A DNA stretch of 64,000 nucleotides from Petunia secreta (lineage: Eukaryota > Streptophyta > Magnoliopsida > Solanales > Solanaceae), in assembly GCA_029990175.1 (NCBI GenBank), contig JARKIP010000017.1, positions 33,901,001 through 33,965,000 on the forward strand, in the 5' to 3' direction. A program made the translations under genes and the position numbers. A model generated the notes under the pieces. That model did no database searches. It saw nothing but the letters and a program-made list of their open reading frames with translations, and was not told the DNA's origin. Positions 45,526-56,487 of the stretch are shown here, piece after piece; the first letter of the stretch is position 1, and the number at the start of each line of letters is the position of its first letter.

Positions 45526-47799
45526 ATGGCAGATAACAACTCGCACAACAACGTTCCCATTGAAGGGCAGCAAGACCTCAACGCTGCGGAGCAGGTAAAC
45601 CAGAATTTGGCCGGGGACGAGCAGCAAGATGTTCCCCTTGCAGACGACGACGTGATCCCCATTGCAGAGGACGAGAATGTGCTCCCAGCGGAGCGGGAGA
45701 ACGAGCACAGTCAGCAAGGTAGCAGAAGTAGCCGCCAGCCTGGCCGAGGAAATGTCGATCAGGGGGCTGGAGGGTCTAGAAGACCCAATGGACCTGGGAA
45801 TTCGAGGAACTCTCAAGACGCTATCCTTGAATTCATACGGCAATAGGCCGAGATCAACAGGAAAATACGGGAAGCTATCGACAGCCTGCGAGGACAGAAC
45901 CTGCCAAACACGGGAAATCCACCCATGGGACGTCCAAGGGATGCTTCACCATCTCATGCCTCGAGGCGTGCTGAAAATCAGAATGCAGGATCAGCGGTGC
46001 CCACAGAGATGAGCGAAGTCATGGAGGCCCTCACCAAGCAGTTCAAAGAAAGTCAGGAGGCCCTGCAGCGCTCTCTTCATGAGAGGATTGACCAGATCCC
46101 TGGCGCACCACCCACCCTGAAGAAAGTTGACGTTCAACGGTATACTCAAAGGCCCTGGAAGAAAGAAGCGGCACCAAAGGCCATCCCCAAGACATTCAAA
46201 ATGCCAAACATACCAAGATACCGGGGAACAACTGACCCCAATGATCACTTGATGATGTTTAGCAATTTCATAAAGGCAAGCGATCTCACCGACGAGGAGA
46301 TCGAATCAGTGCAATTGAAGAAGTTCGTGGAAACCTTAGCGGACGGCGCTCTACGGTGGTATTCAATGCTGCCACCAAATTCAATAGGATCTTTTGCCGA
46401 GATGGCGGAGTTATTCGTCAAAGCACACACAGGCGCTCAGAAGACAGAAACAAGAGTTGAGGATATCTTTGAAATCAAGCAACTGCCTGGGGAGTCTCTC
46501 CGGAAGTATGTGGATCGCTTTCAGCGTGAGCGTATGTTGCTACCCAAGGTTCCAGATCGATGGGCGGCTATTGCATTCACCAACAGCCTGGACGTCAAGA
46601 GTTCTGAGGCGACCAGACGACTGTACGAATCCCTGCGAGAATATCCTGCGGCGAGCTGGTCGGATGTCTACAACCGTTATAATTCCAAGGTACGTATAGA
46701 CGAAGATAAATTAATTGGCACAGGTACCCGAGGACGGAGCCAAACTCGCACCAATGGCGCTGGGGGAAAGATCAAGACCGATAGGCCAGATGCACGGCAC
46801 GAGCCATACCCCAGCCGGTCACGCAACAACTCAAACGGACGCGGTCGCAACAACAAAGGCCTGGCAAGGAGCACTGATTCTGCCTCAACTTCTAGTGGAA
46901 TCCCAACCCTGCCCGTCTTCAACATCGGAGCGGTCGAACTTGTAGCAGTGCTCGAGGAGATGAGCGAAAAGGTAAAATGGCCCAAGGATATGAAGGGTGA
47001 CCCCAGCAAACGCAACAAGAATTTATGGTGCGAATTCCATCGCGATCACGGCCACACAACGGATGACTGCAAGGCTCTAAGGTATGAAGTTGCTAATTTG
47101 TTGAAACAGGGCTATCTCAAGGAGTACTTGACAGAAAAAGGGAAGCAGACTCACGCGAAGGCCCAGCAAAACAAATCAGGACCTCCCCGAGTATCTTCTC
47201 CAAAAATGACGGTCAACGTCATCTCTGGCGGAATTGAGGTTGATGCAGTCACATACACAGCAAAGAAGTATGCCAAAGTCTCTATTACGAAGACCAAACG
47301 ACCGCGACTTGAGGATACGATGACTTTTGAAGAAGCAGATGCAGATGGCTTGCAGTTTCCTTACATGGATGCTTTAGTGATAACGCTGCGAGTGGAAGAG
47401 TTCGACGTCAAGAGAGTGTTCGTTGATCCAGGCAGCTCAGCAAACATCATATTATCTCGGGTCGTGCAGCAGTTGAAGCTATACGATGGGATTGTACCAA
47501 TTTCTCGCGTTCTCTCAGGATTTAACAATTCCAGCGAGAAAACGTTGGGAGAAATTACACTGACGACCCTGGTCGAAGGCGTCATGAGACGAACAACGTT
47601 TCATGTCATTGATGGAGACATGGCCTACAACATAATCCTTGGGAGGCCATGGATACAAGACATGCAGGCAGTCCCGTCAACCTATCACCAAGTGATGAAA
47701 TTCCCTTCAGAGTGGGGAATACGAGAAGTTCGGGGAGAGCAGCGTTGCGCTAGAGATTGCTACTCAGTCGCAGTCAAGCTCCCCGAGGAAGCAAAATAG
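45526..47799 (+). pseudogene. gag-protease polyprotein of element B, one internal amber codon
   Basis: The ATG at 45526 gives an acidic N-terminal region (MADNNSHNNVPIEGQQDLN). A TAG at 45844-45846 interrupts the frame after codon 106; the frame then continues in phase to 47799. The capsid-like core lies near 46200-46710 (MPNIPRYRGTTDPNDHL, then ADGALRWYSMLPPNSI and VDRFQRERMLLPKVPDRW). A zinc-binding motif C-x3-H-x4-H-x4-C near 47029-47070 (CEFHRDHGHTTDDC) follows, then a retropepsin-like protease with VDPGSSANII near 47425 and NIILGRPW near 47632. gag packages the RNA; the protease would cut the polyprotein. The terminal TAG at 47797 is followed by CAA TTA and the pol frame continues in phase. 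Confidence 0.88.
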
Positions 47800-50700
47800 C
47801 AATTAAGGAATCCGGGATCGGAGTCGAGCAATGAAACATCAAACTACCAAATCCCGGAATTCATATCAAAATTGGATGCACGAGAAGAGTACGCGCCAAC
47901 CATTGAAGCTCTGGAACCAGAAGAACTTTTCGACAACATGCCTGAAAGGAAGGTATATTTGGGAGCAGAGCTGAACAAAGACTTACGGAAAGACATCTTG
48001 CACTTCCTCAAGGAGCGGCACACCACCTTTACGTGGTCGCATGAAGACATGACAGGAATCTCCCCGAAGATTATCTCTCATAAGTTGAATGTGGATCCAT
48101 ATTACCGCCCAGTGAAACAAAAGAAACGCCAGCAAGGAGCATTCAGGAACCAGATCATAAACGACGAAGTTGACCGCTTGCTCAAGATTGGCTCTGTCCG
48201 AGAAGTCAAATATCCAGATTGGTTGGCCAACGTGGTCGTAGTGGCGAAGAAAAACGGCAAGTGGAGGGTCTGCATTGACTTCACTGATCTGAACAAAGCC
48301 TACCCGAAAGATTCTTATCCACTGCCTCAGATTGACCAACTAATCGACGCGACGGCCGGGCACGAGGTGCTTACATTCCTTGATGCATATTCAGGCTACA
48401 ACCAAATCTTGATGAATCCCGACGACCAGGAGAAGACCTCTTTCATTACTTTCCGAGGTACGTATTGCTACAAAGTAATGCCTTTTGGACTTAAAAATGC
48501 AGGTGCAACCTACCAACGGTTAGTCAACCAGATGTTTCACGACCACATTGGCAAAACCGTGGAGGTTTACATCGACGACATGCTGGTCAAGTCCAAACGA
48601 GCAGAGGACCACTTGGCTCATTTGAAGGAAGCCTTTCGAATCCTTGATCAATACAACATGAAGCTCAACCCGGAGAAATGCGCATTTGGAGTGGGTTCAG
48701 GGAAGTTCCTTGGTTTCATTGTCTCCCAGCGAGGGATCGAGGTGAACCCCGCCCAGATAAAAGCGATAGAAGCCATCCCCGACGTACTTCACAACAGAAA
48801 AGATGTAATGCGGCTAACCGGAAGAGTAGCAGCGCTGAGGAGATTCATCTCTCGCTCGTCTGATCGGTGCAAAAGCTTCTTCGACGTGCTGAAACAGAAC
48901 AAGGAGTTCGAATGGACCCCTGAATGTCAGCAAGCTCTTAAGGATTTGAAGCGGTACTTGTCAAGCCCGCCTTTACTTTCAATGCCACAACCAGGTGAAT
49001 AACTGTTACTCTACCTGGCCGTATCTGAGTCAGCGGTAAGTGCAGTTTTGGTTCGAGAAGACAAAGGTAAGCAACTACCAATTTATTACATTAGTAAATC
49101 TCTATTAGATGCTGAAACACGCTATCAACCTTTGGAGAAACTAGCACTAGCATTAGTAATCGCTGCCCGTAAATTAAGACCTTACTTTCAAAGTCACTCA
49201 ATAGCTGTAGTTACTACCTTCCCCTTACGTAGTATCTTGCACAAACCTGAATTCTCGGGCAGGCTAGTAAAATGGGCAGTAGAATTAAGTGAATTTGATA
49301 TATCTTATCAACCCCGGGTAGCCATAAAGTCTCAAGCTCTAGCAGATTTTATCGCAGATTTTAGCGCCACCATGTACCCTGATGCTCAGCGTGAGGCGGT
49401 TCTTTTCGCCGGATCTGAGTCGGGGACTTGGACCTTGCACACCGATGGGTCCTCGAGCGTGAAAGGGTCAGGGCTAGGCTTAGTCCTCACCACTCCCTCG
49501 GGTGAAACCATTAGACAGGCCATAAAATGTCCCTTTATTACTAATAATGAGGCCGAATATGAGGCCGTAATTGCAGGATTGAAACTGGCTCGAGATTATG
49601 GAGCAGACAGAATTCATCTTAAGAGTGATTCCGCCCTGGTCGTCAACCAGATAACTGGAGGTTTCGTTGCAAGGGAGTCTCGTATGCAGAGGTATCTTGC
49701 CCGAGTTACTGGTTTGCTGGCACAATTCAACAATTGGGAAGCCACACAGATCCCGCGAGAGGAGAATCATGAAGCCGATGCCTTGGCCAATTTGGGCTCA
49801 GTCGCAGAAATTGGAACAGCAGGTTCAATGGCCGTAGCTCATCTGCTGTGCACAACAATCGATAAAGACGCAATGGAGGTCAACACGACCAATCTAACTT
49901 GGGATTGGAGGAATGAGATAATCAATTACATACTGCATGGAACCCTGCCATCAGACGTTAAGGCTGCTCGAAAGCTGAGGATAAAGGCTGCCAGATATAC
50001 AATTATAGATGGCACCCTCTATCGAAAGACTTTTGCAGGTCCACTCGCCAAATGTCTAGGCCCCAGCCAAACAGAGTATGTGATGAGGGAAGTTCATGAG
50101 GGATGCTGTGGAAATCACTTGGGAGGAAAAGCACTTGCTCGAAAACTTATACGGGCAGGCTACTATTGGGACAAAATGGAGAAAGATACTAACGAGTTTG
50201 TCAGAAAATGCGATAAGTGCTAGAGGTTTGTGCATCTCCTCCATCAACCGGCAGAGCCCTTGCATTCAATCATCTCCCCGTGGCCGTTTATGAAGTGGGG
50301 AATGGACATCGTTGGGCCACTACCCACTGCACCCAGGGGGGTGCGTTTCTTGTTAATGATTACTGATTATTTTACAAAGTGGGTTGAAGCTGCAGCGTAT
50401 TCAAAGATACGTCAGACGGAAGTAGTTGATTTCCTGTGGCGTTATGTCATTTGTCGATTCGGAGCACCCAAAGAGATCGTCATGGATAACGGTTCCCAAT
50501 TCGTTGGTCAGAAGGTCACAAAGTTCCTTGAAGATCTGCATATTAAAAGGATTACTTCTTCCCCGTATCACCCAGTGGCAAACGGGCAGGCGGAATCAAC
50601 CAACAAGATAATAGTGGATTCACTCAAGAAGCGTCTCGAGCAGGCCAAAGGGTGTTGGGTGGAAGAACTCCCCGGGGTTCTTTGGGCATATAGAACAACC

Positions 50701-51141
50701 ACGAAAATGAGCACCGGGGAGACGCCCTACTCTTTAGTATATGGTTCTGATGCATTGATCCCAGTCGAAATTGGCGAGCCAAGTCTACGATATGCCCATG
50801 CAACCGTAGAATCTAATTCAGTCAACCTCTCCGAGGAATTGGATTTTCTGGAAGAACGCAGGGAATTAGCACTGATACGAGTAGTGGCTCAGAAAGAAAG
50901 GGTAGAGCAATATTACAATCGGGGACTGAGGCTACGTAACTTCGAAGTCGGGGACTTTGTATTGCGTAGAGTCTCCCAGAATACACAAGAGGCGAACGTC
51001 GGCAAACTTGGTCCAAACTGGGAGGGTCCATACAAGGTGGTTGCATCAGCTGGTAAAGGTTCATACCGTTTGGCACGACCAGATGGATCGCTTCTACCCA
51101 GCAGTTGGAATGTGACGCACTTGAAGAGGTACTACTTCTAA
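47800..51141 (+). pseudogene. pol of element B: RT, RNase H, integrase, two internal stops
   Basis: In phase with gag-protease. Reverse transcriptase spans about 48090-48710, with VCIDFTDLNKAYPKDSYPLP, FLDAYSGYNQI and the catalytic YIDD at 48568-48579. After a TAA at 49000-49002 the frame continues into RNase H (about 49430-49800) with HTDGSS, NNEAEYEAV, SDSALVV and the late Asp in NHEADALAN. The integrase zinc domain (H-H-C-C, ending KCDKC) is followed by a TAG at 50221-50223. The integrase core then follows with MDIVGPLP, MDNGSQF and the Glu in NGQAESTNK, and a C-terminal GPNWEGPYKV module. No chromodomain is seen. These enzymes copy the RNA and insert the DNA. All domains and catalytic residues are present, but the two stops make this copy defective unless suppressed. 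Confidence 0.9.
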
Positions 51142-52172
51142 GTGGTACAGGGGTTAGTGTTTCTATCCATTTTACGTTGCTTACATGCCTTCGTTCTCTT
51201 TTAAGTTGCTCTGTTTTCTTATCTTTGTCTAAATGGTACTAACGGTCTTCAAAAGGCCAGATCCGTTTAGCTCAACTGGTAGAGCTCGAAGTCCTCGCGC
51301 TTCGCGGCTGTGGGTTCAAATCCCGCAACGGACACACTCCTCTTTTGGTTATATGTGTTCTCAGATTCAGCGCTTCACCCATTGTCTTTTCATGTCTGAA
51401 ATTACGAAATTTCAACATAAAAACAGGGGGGTGGCGAGGGCCCCAGTAGGCCAAAGTCCCGGCTAACACAGGTGATCTTCAAGCAGAGCAAGGTCATTCG
51501 CTAAAAGCGCGGCTAAGCAAAATCAAGTAAGTTCAATAGAACTATTTTACTTGTGCTGTATTATCTCCTACATACATCTTTGCGGCCAGTATCCGCTCAA
51601 GTCCCACAACTTTACGACCAGACAATCTTGTGTTCTGATTTACGACCAACCAATCCTACGTTCTGGTCATTTGGTTACTTGTCCTTTTCAATAGAAATAA
51701 CAGGGCAGCCTTAACCAAACCAAATTTTTTCCGTTTTTCTGCGAAAACTTTCAACTGTCAAATATGATAAGCAAAGTTTATCGCAAAACCGTCTTACACG
51801 GTCAAATTTCAGTCAGCCTAAACGGCCTGATTTCGTTCAGCCCAGAGAGCCTGACTTCAGTCATCTTAACTAAGGGTAACTTAACCTGGTTACGATCGGA
51901 TTTTATTTCAAAACATCTGCGCAGATTAAACCAAAAAGGGAACTCAGACACTAAGGTTTGAAACATAATCTTGACCTCTCAAAACTTCACTAAGCAGTAA
52001 ACAACAATCAGCATTCATATGAATGAGACTTGAAAGACTAAAAATGGTCGTCAAGCCTCAACCAGTCAGACAAAAGAAGAAAACAGCCAAAAACGTACAT
52101 TCATTCATAAAGTTAACAAATATTCGAAGTTAACAACATCCAACAAATTTACAAGAAGGACTAGACAAGGCA
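51142..52172. other. Spacer between convergent pol and antisense gene of element B
   Basis: About 1 kb without a protein gene. It holds the tRNA-like unit (51261-51346) and, after it, short repeated motifs such as TTTACGACCA...TGTTCTG near 51610 and 51655 and CCTAAACGGCCTGA near 51818, part of which recurs in the LTR. Confidence 0.6.
51261..51346 (+). ncRNA. tRNA-like sequence with A box, B box and T4 terminator
   Basis: 51261-51334 can fold like a tRNA. The acceptor stem pairs ATCCGTT with AACGGAC (six of seven pairs). The D arm has GCTC/GAGC. The T arm GTGGG-TTCAAAT-CCCGC has five pairs and a seven-base loop. TAGCTCAACTGG fits the A box (TRGCNNARYNGG) and GGTTCAAATCC fits the B box. A TTTT at 51343-51346 fits a pol III terminator. 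The anticodon arm CGAAG/CTTCG closes an eight-base loop instead of seven, so it is unlikely to be a normal decoding tRNA and the identity is unclear. The 3' half resembles plant tRNA-Glu. Confidence 0.65.
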
Positions 52173-55045
52173 TCAATCGTCATGTTGACCAGGGTCCCGA
52201 CCTGATGCACTAGCTCCATCAGTCGGATCCCCGCCAAAATCTTCATTTTCTTCATCTTCATTGTCCTCGCTGCCTTCATCGTCCCCTTCGACTTCATCAT
52301 CGTCAGCTCCCACTTCCATGCCCAGGACTTGCTTGACACTGATGATGGCTGCTATAGTCTGATCGAGGACTAAGTCGACATTGATCTGGCCGCGCTGCAT
52401 TTGGATAAGCAATTTCTTTTTGGCCTCAAGAGCTTCTAGCTTGGAGTCGATCGTGTAACGATCCCGCAAATTTGCCAACTCCTTCGTCAGTAGCTCCTGA
52501 ACTTTTGCAGATTCCGCAGCCCGATTTCTGGCCTCTTGTAGTTCTCCTCGAGCAGCTTGAGATTCAGCCTCAGCTTTGTTCATGTTCCTCAACATCAGGT
52601 CGGAAGCGTCGCGGATACTCCCCAGAGTAATTTCCTTCATATTGAGCTCATGGGCAAGTTGGGAGATCTGACGGCCTTGCTCGTCCATCTTCGCTTTCAG
52701 GTCTTCAAAAGACAACACAAACCTGTCCTTCTCATCTAGAAGACGGTCCCTCTCCTCGAGGAGTGTGCTTATCTTGTCGTTAGCTTCAGCGTTGAATTTC
52801 TCCAACCTATCTATCTTATCCTCAAAGAAGTCACGTCTCCCCTCCAAGACCCGATCTCCCCGATCAGAACCTGTTTTTCCTCTTCTAAGGCTTGGTTGTC
52901 CCGAAGAGCCCTCAGAAGATCTTTCTTAAGGCCAAGGACTTGATCCTGGTTGTTCAGCCTGGAGCGGAGCATGAGCTCGGTAGCCATCATACTCGCCTGG
53001 CAACAAGTAAAAAGTACACAGGTAATTAGAACTAAGGTTTTTTGATAAAAATAAAGAAAGTAAAGAAGGAAACATTACCCGAGCAGTGTCCTCAGCAATC
53101 GCATAAGCCAACTGCTCATCGTTCATGCTGCGCATGTTCCACTCTTCGCGAGGGCCGATCAGGTTGGACGTCACCTTGACTAAGTGGCTAGGCTTCGTAA
53201 GAAAGTCCGTGTCTGGGGGGATGATGAAGTCACACTCCCTCATACACGGCCTGGGCTCTCTCGCTTGTTCCGAAGGATAGTTGGGGCCAAATTTGTGGCG
53301 AATACCTTTAACGGAGTACGCCCCAATCGTACCTCCTGAAGATACTCGCCTGGTAAGCCTAGTGCGAGAGACCTCGACCTCACCTGTCTCGCCGAGGCCC
53401 AGGGTGTCGCATTCTTGCAAATAAACTGGCGCCACCCCGTCGGCAGCCAAGTTCATCATGTCTTTATAATAGAAGACCTGGGGTTCAGCCTCCCCCCAGC
53501 CTTCCTCTGATCACCAACCTCCTTATCCTTTTCCTCACCCTTCTCCTCATTCTCTCCTCCCCCATCTCCTCAGCTTTTTCTCCTTCCCCATCACCAACTC
53601 GGGGACTCTCCTCGAAAGCATAAGAGGAAGTCTCTACGGCCCTCCTCTTATCACTCCGAAGATATGCCCTCCTCCTCTGAGTCAAGCTCACGTCGGGAGC
53701 CTCTGAATCTGACAGGACAACCACCACAGGCTCAGCAGATTCAGGGGCAGCCGCCGAGCTTTTGACACTCTCCTGCCCAGACTTGGGGGTCTCAGCAGCA
53801 GCGACAGTGGCCTCAACCGTCTTCTCAGAAGACTGAGGGGTCTTACGAGCTGTCCTTTTCTTTTTTTTTGGTTTACTCTTTTCGGAGTCGGTTTGCTTTC
53901 TCTTCAAGCTCGCAATAACCTCCTCGCCACCCTCCCTAGCTTTGATAGCTGTTGCAGTCTGAAGAATAGCAGCCGCCTCCTCGTTGACCTCAGCCACAGG
54001 GTCAACAACCGCCTCCTCAGGAGGAGGAGCAGGAAAATAACTACCACCAGTACCTAGACCTGAGAACAGAAGCATATCAATACCGCAATAAGCTCTGCAT
54101 AAGTTAGCAGAAATTCAAGTAATCAGCTTACCGTGGGTGCTGGGGTTAGACAAATGCTTCAAGGAAGCATAGTGAGGCCATTGCCTCTGCTCGTGATTGA
54201 ACTCTGTCAGAATTGGTTCAACCCAAGCAGACAATTCCTCCTCAGTAATCAGACCATCATAGGGGATCTTGTCAGCTAAACAACAAAGAGTGGAAATTAG
54301 AGAGTGCAGATACATAATTCAAAGAATATTCAGTACAAAGACTCGGGGACTTACGAGTTTTGTTCCACGCCTCGCGGAGATTAGTTTTGTCGCCACGTGT
54401 AAGGAGTCTAGACTGCACATAAACATACCGGTGCATCCAGCCCCTATCCCCTGAATCTTTGGATTTGCTCACTAGAGCTTTTCTCCCCCTCATACGGGCG
54501 TTAATATACCCATCCCTAGCGACCTGAAGACTATACAAAGCAATAAAATGCTTAAATTCAAAATCCTGCTCAGTCTCGTCGGCGAACCACTGCAGCAGGG
54601 TAACAATCCTATAAACGCTTGGACACAACTGCCCCGGGCAGATAAGATAGTATTTACAGATATCTTCTATGACAGGGTGCAACGGGAACGTATGACCTAT
54701 CGTGAATGGATATGTAGATATGGTCGTCCATCCAGGCCTCGTTGAAGTGATATTTTCCGTTGGAAGGGGGCAAGAAACCATAACATCATCATCCCATCCG
54801 CAATCTGTCCTAACCTTAGGCAAAAGGTCAGGAGTGATTGAACTCTTAAAGCGGCTTGAAGGCCACGACCTTATATTGCCGTAATGACTGGACGAGCTGA
54901 TCGAACAGTCATTTTCAAGATTTCCCCAAATCTTTGGGATCACGTCGGCAACTGAAGTTGGAGAACTCGTAGGTTGACCAGCCGCTGCCGAAGAAGTACT
55001 AGTTGCAGCATCCATATTCAAACTCCTCTTGGCCTTAGGAGACAT
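52173..55045 (-). pseudogene. Antisense additional gene of element B, four exons, with frameshifts
   Basis: The ATG at 55045 begins MSPKAKRSLNMDAATSTSSA. Exons are 55045-54355, 54275-54132, 54059-53079 and 52996-52173; the introns (79, 72 and 82 bp) all have GT-AG ends, and the phase is kept across the joins. Exon 1 resembles the Transposase_28 ('putative gypsy type transposon') domain: YPFTIGHTFPLHPVIEDICK, then CPGQLCPSVYRIVTLLQWFA. Exon 3 is Ala/Glu/Lys-rich with KPKKKKR, possibly a nuclear signal. Exon 4 is a long coiled coil (from about 52847) ending in an acidic tail. One-base shifts near 53500-53540 and 52850 break the frame. Function is unknown. Related antisense genes are known in Tat elements; the remnant in element A shows that the gene is shared. 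Confidence 0.8.
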
Positions 55046-55168
55046 TTGGATTAAAAGATTAAGAGAATTTGTCGCATTTCAAATTTTTTGCTGGAAAGTT
55101 GTTTGGAGCTCTGAAGATTGGTATGAAATTTGGAATGAAGTAAAGAGATTTTCAGCTGGTGGAAATCG

Positions 55169-55176
55169 TATTTATA
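55169..55176 (-). promoter_or_regulatory. TATA box of the antisense gene, with G-box upstream
   Basis: Reads TATAAATA on the minus strand, about 125 bases before the antisense ATG. A G-box CACGTG (within ACACGTGGC) lies about 20 bases further upstream at 55193-55198. This indicates a promoter separate from the LTR. Confidence 0.65.
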
Positions 55177-55605
55177 GGGTTCGCAAAACCCACACGTGGC
55201 GGACATCCACACAAAAGATGAATTGATCCAGCCGTTGGAGAAAATAATGAAATAAAAATCGGAGTGGCGGTTTTTCGTCTTGGGACGTGCAAGACGTGAG
55301 TAGGCGCAGTTCAATCATCACGCCTGCAGTCTCGGAACGCGCAACAGTCACTTCCTCAGTAAAAAGTGGAGCGGAATTGACAGCTTGCACGTTTTGTCTT
55401 TAACAGAGCATTTAATGCACACACTAATAGGACGCCAATCAGTCAAAAGCTCTTGAGAAAACATTTAATACTCATACTGATGGGGTAACGATCAGTCCAA
55501 CGGGCAGTATCTTGTAAGGACTCACGCTTACTATGTAAGGAGAGGTCAAAAGAGTTCATTCCCACTCGCAATTCGTTTTCCACTCCTCGACCAGATCCTC
55601 TGCCC

Positions 55606-55622
55606 GAGAAGTGCGGGGACTA
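55606..55622 (+). promoter_or_regulatory. Purine-rich tract before the 3' LTR
   Basis: GAGAAGTGCGGGGACTA directly precedes the 3' LTR, the place of the polypurine tract that primes plus-strand synthesis. It is not a perfect purine run. Confidence 0.55.
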
Positions 55623-55624
55623 TC

Positions 55625-56283
55625 TGTATCGGGTTAAATCCATCGTCACCAAAGTTGGTGACTCGGCATCCACGTAGGACGGCGCACGGACGACACGTGG
55701 CTGTGAATGGACATAAAGGAAATGGATAAGATCGAAGATAAACAGTTACAACGGATAGATGAACAGTCGCCACGGCCAGAAAAGTCGCGGCTCATCAATC
55801 AAGGCAGTTCGAAATGGGAATCTTATCCACAAACAACGCAACTGCTCGACTAAGGAGTTACAACTGCTTGCGAACGGACACATAGCTACCTATATATTGT
55901 AATCTAAGTCACAAGCATTAAATCTAATGCTTCTCTGAATCTACACCTGTATTCAAACTATTTACTAGCATTCAAATTCTTTATCTCCTGCGAATATTTA
56001 CTACTACTGATAATTGAAAGATCTCTTTTATTGTTCCATTGACTGAATATCATAAAGAGTACGAGGAAGGGAATTTAATCAAGTCTAAACGGCCTGAGCA
56101 CGGTTCCTTTTTCGTTCGACTATTAATTTATTGTACTGCATTGATTGCATCTTTATTCTTTCGCATTTATTACTGTCATTTATATTTCTCCATTAAGAGC
56201 GTTTAATCTCGATTATTGACCGTGACCCCGCTTTATAAATTTAATTGTAAATTAACCTACTAAAACGAAATTACGGTTAAACA
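55625..56283 (+). repeat. 3' LTR of element B
   Basis: Same length as the 5' copy, with three substitutions between them. Followed by the AGTAT target duplication. Confidence 0.95.
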
Positions 56284-56420
56284 AGTATGAAATTAAATTA
56301 TGATGCTCCAAGGAAAATTTCAAATGTCAAAGCACACCAGCCAAATAGGGAATCCAAGTGAATGTCCATGGCCATTCTCTCCTGACGAATCTATACATTA
56401 TACATATCTTTTCTTTTTAG

Positions 56421-56487
<67 letters not shown>

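Larger units (their letters stand above)
44748..56283 (+). mobile_element. LTR element B, young Tat/Retand-type Ty3/gypsy retrotransposon with antisense gene
   Basis: A structurally complete element of 11,536 bp flanked by AGTAT on both sides (44743-44747 and 56284-56288). Its LTRs are 659 bp and differ at three positions by eye. The order is LTR, tRNA-Arg primer site, gag-protease, RT-RNase H-integrase, a tRNA-like unit, a minus-strand four-exon gene, a purine-rich tract and LTR. Tat-lineage elements are known to carry additional ORFs between pol and the 3' LTR, some antisense. The sense frames contain internal stops and the antisense gene has frameshifts, so this copy is probably defective despite its youth. 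Confidence 0.95.

Noticed and set aside
45478..47018. Several minus-strand frames opposite gag of element B
   Set aside because: They show no domain and mirror the GC-richer gag coding sequence; the sense frame has clear gag and protease motifs.
51261..51334. A normal nuclear tRNA gene
   Set aside because: The anticodon loop has eight bases and the first acceptor pair is mismatched, so I describe it as tRNA-like and assign no amino acid.
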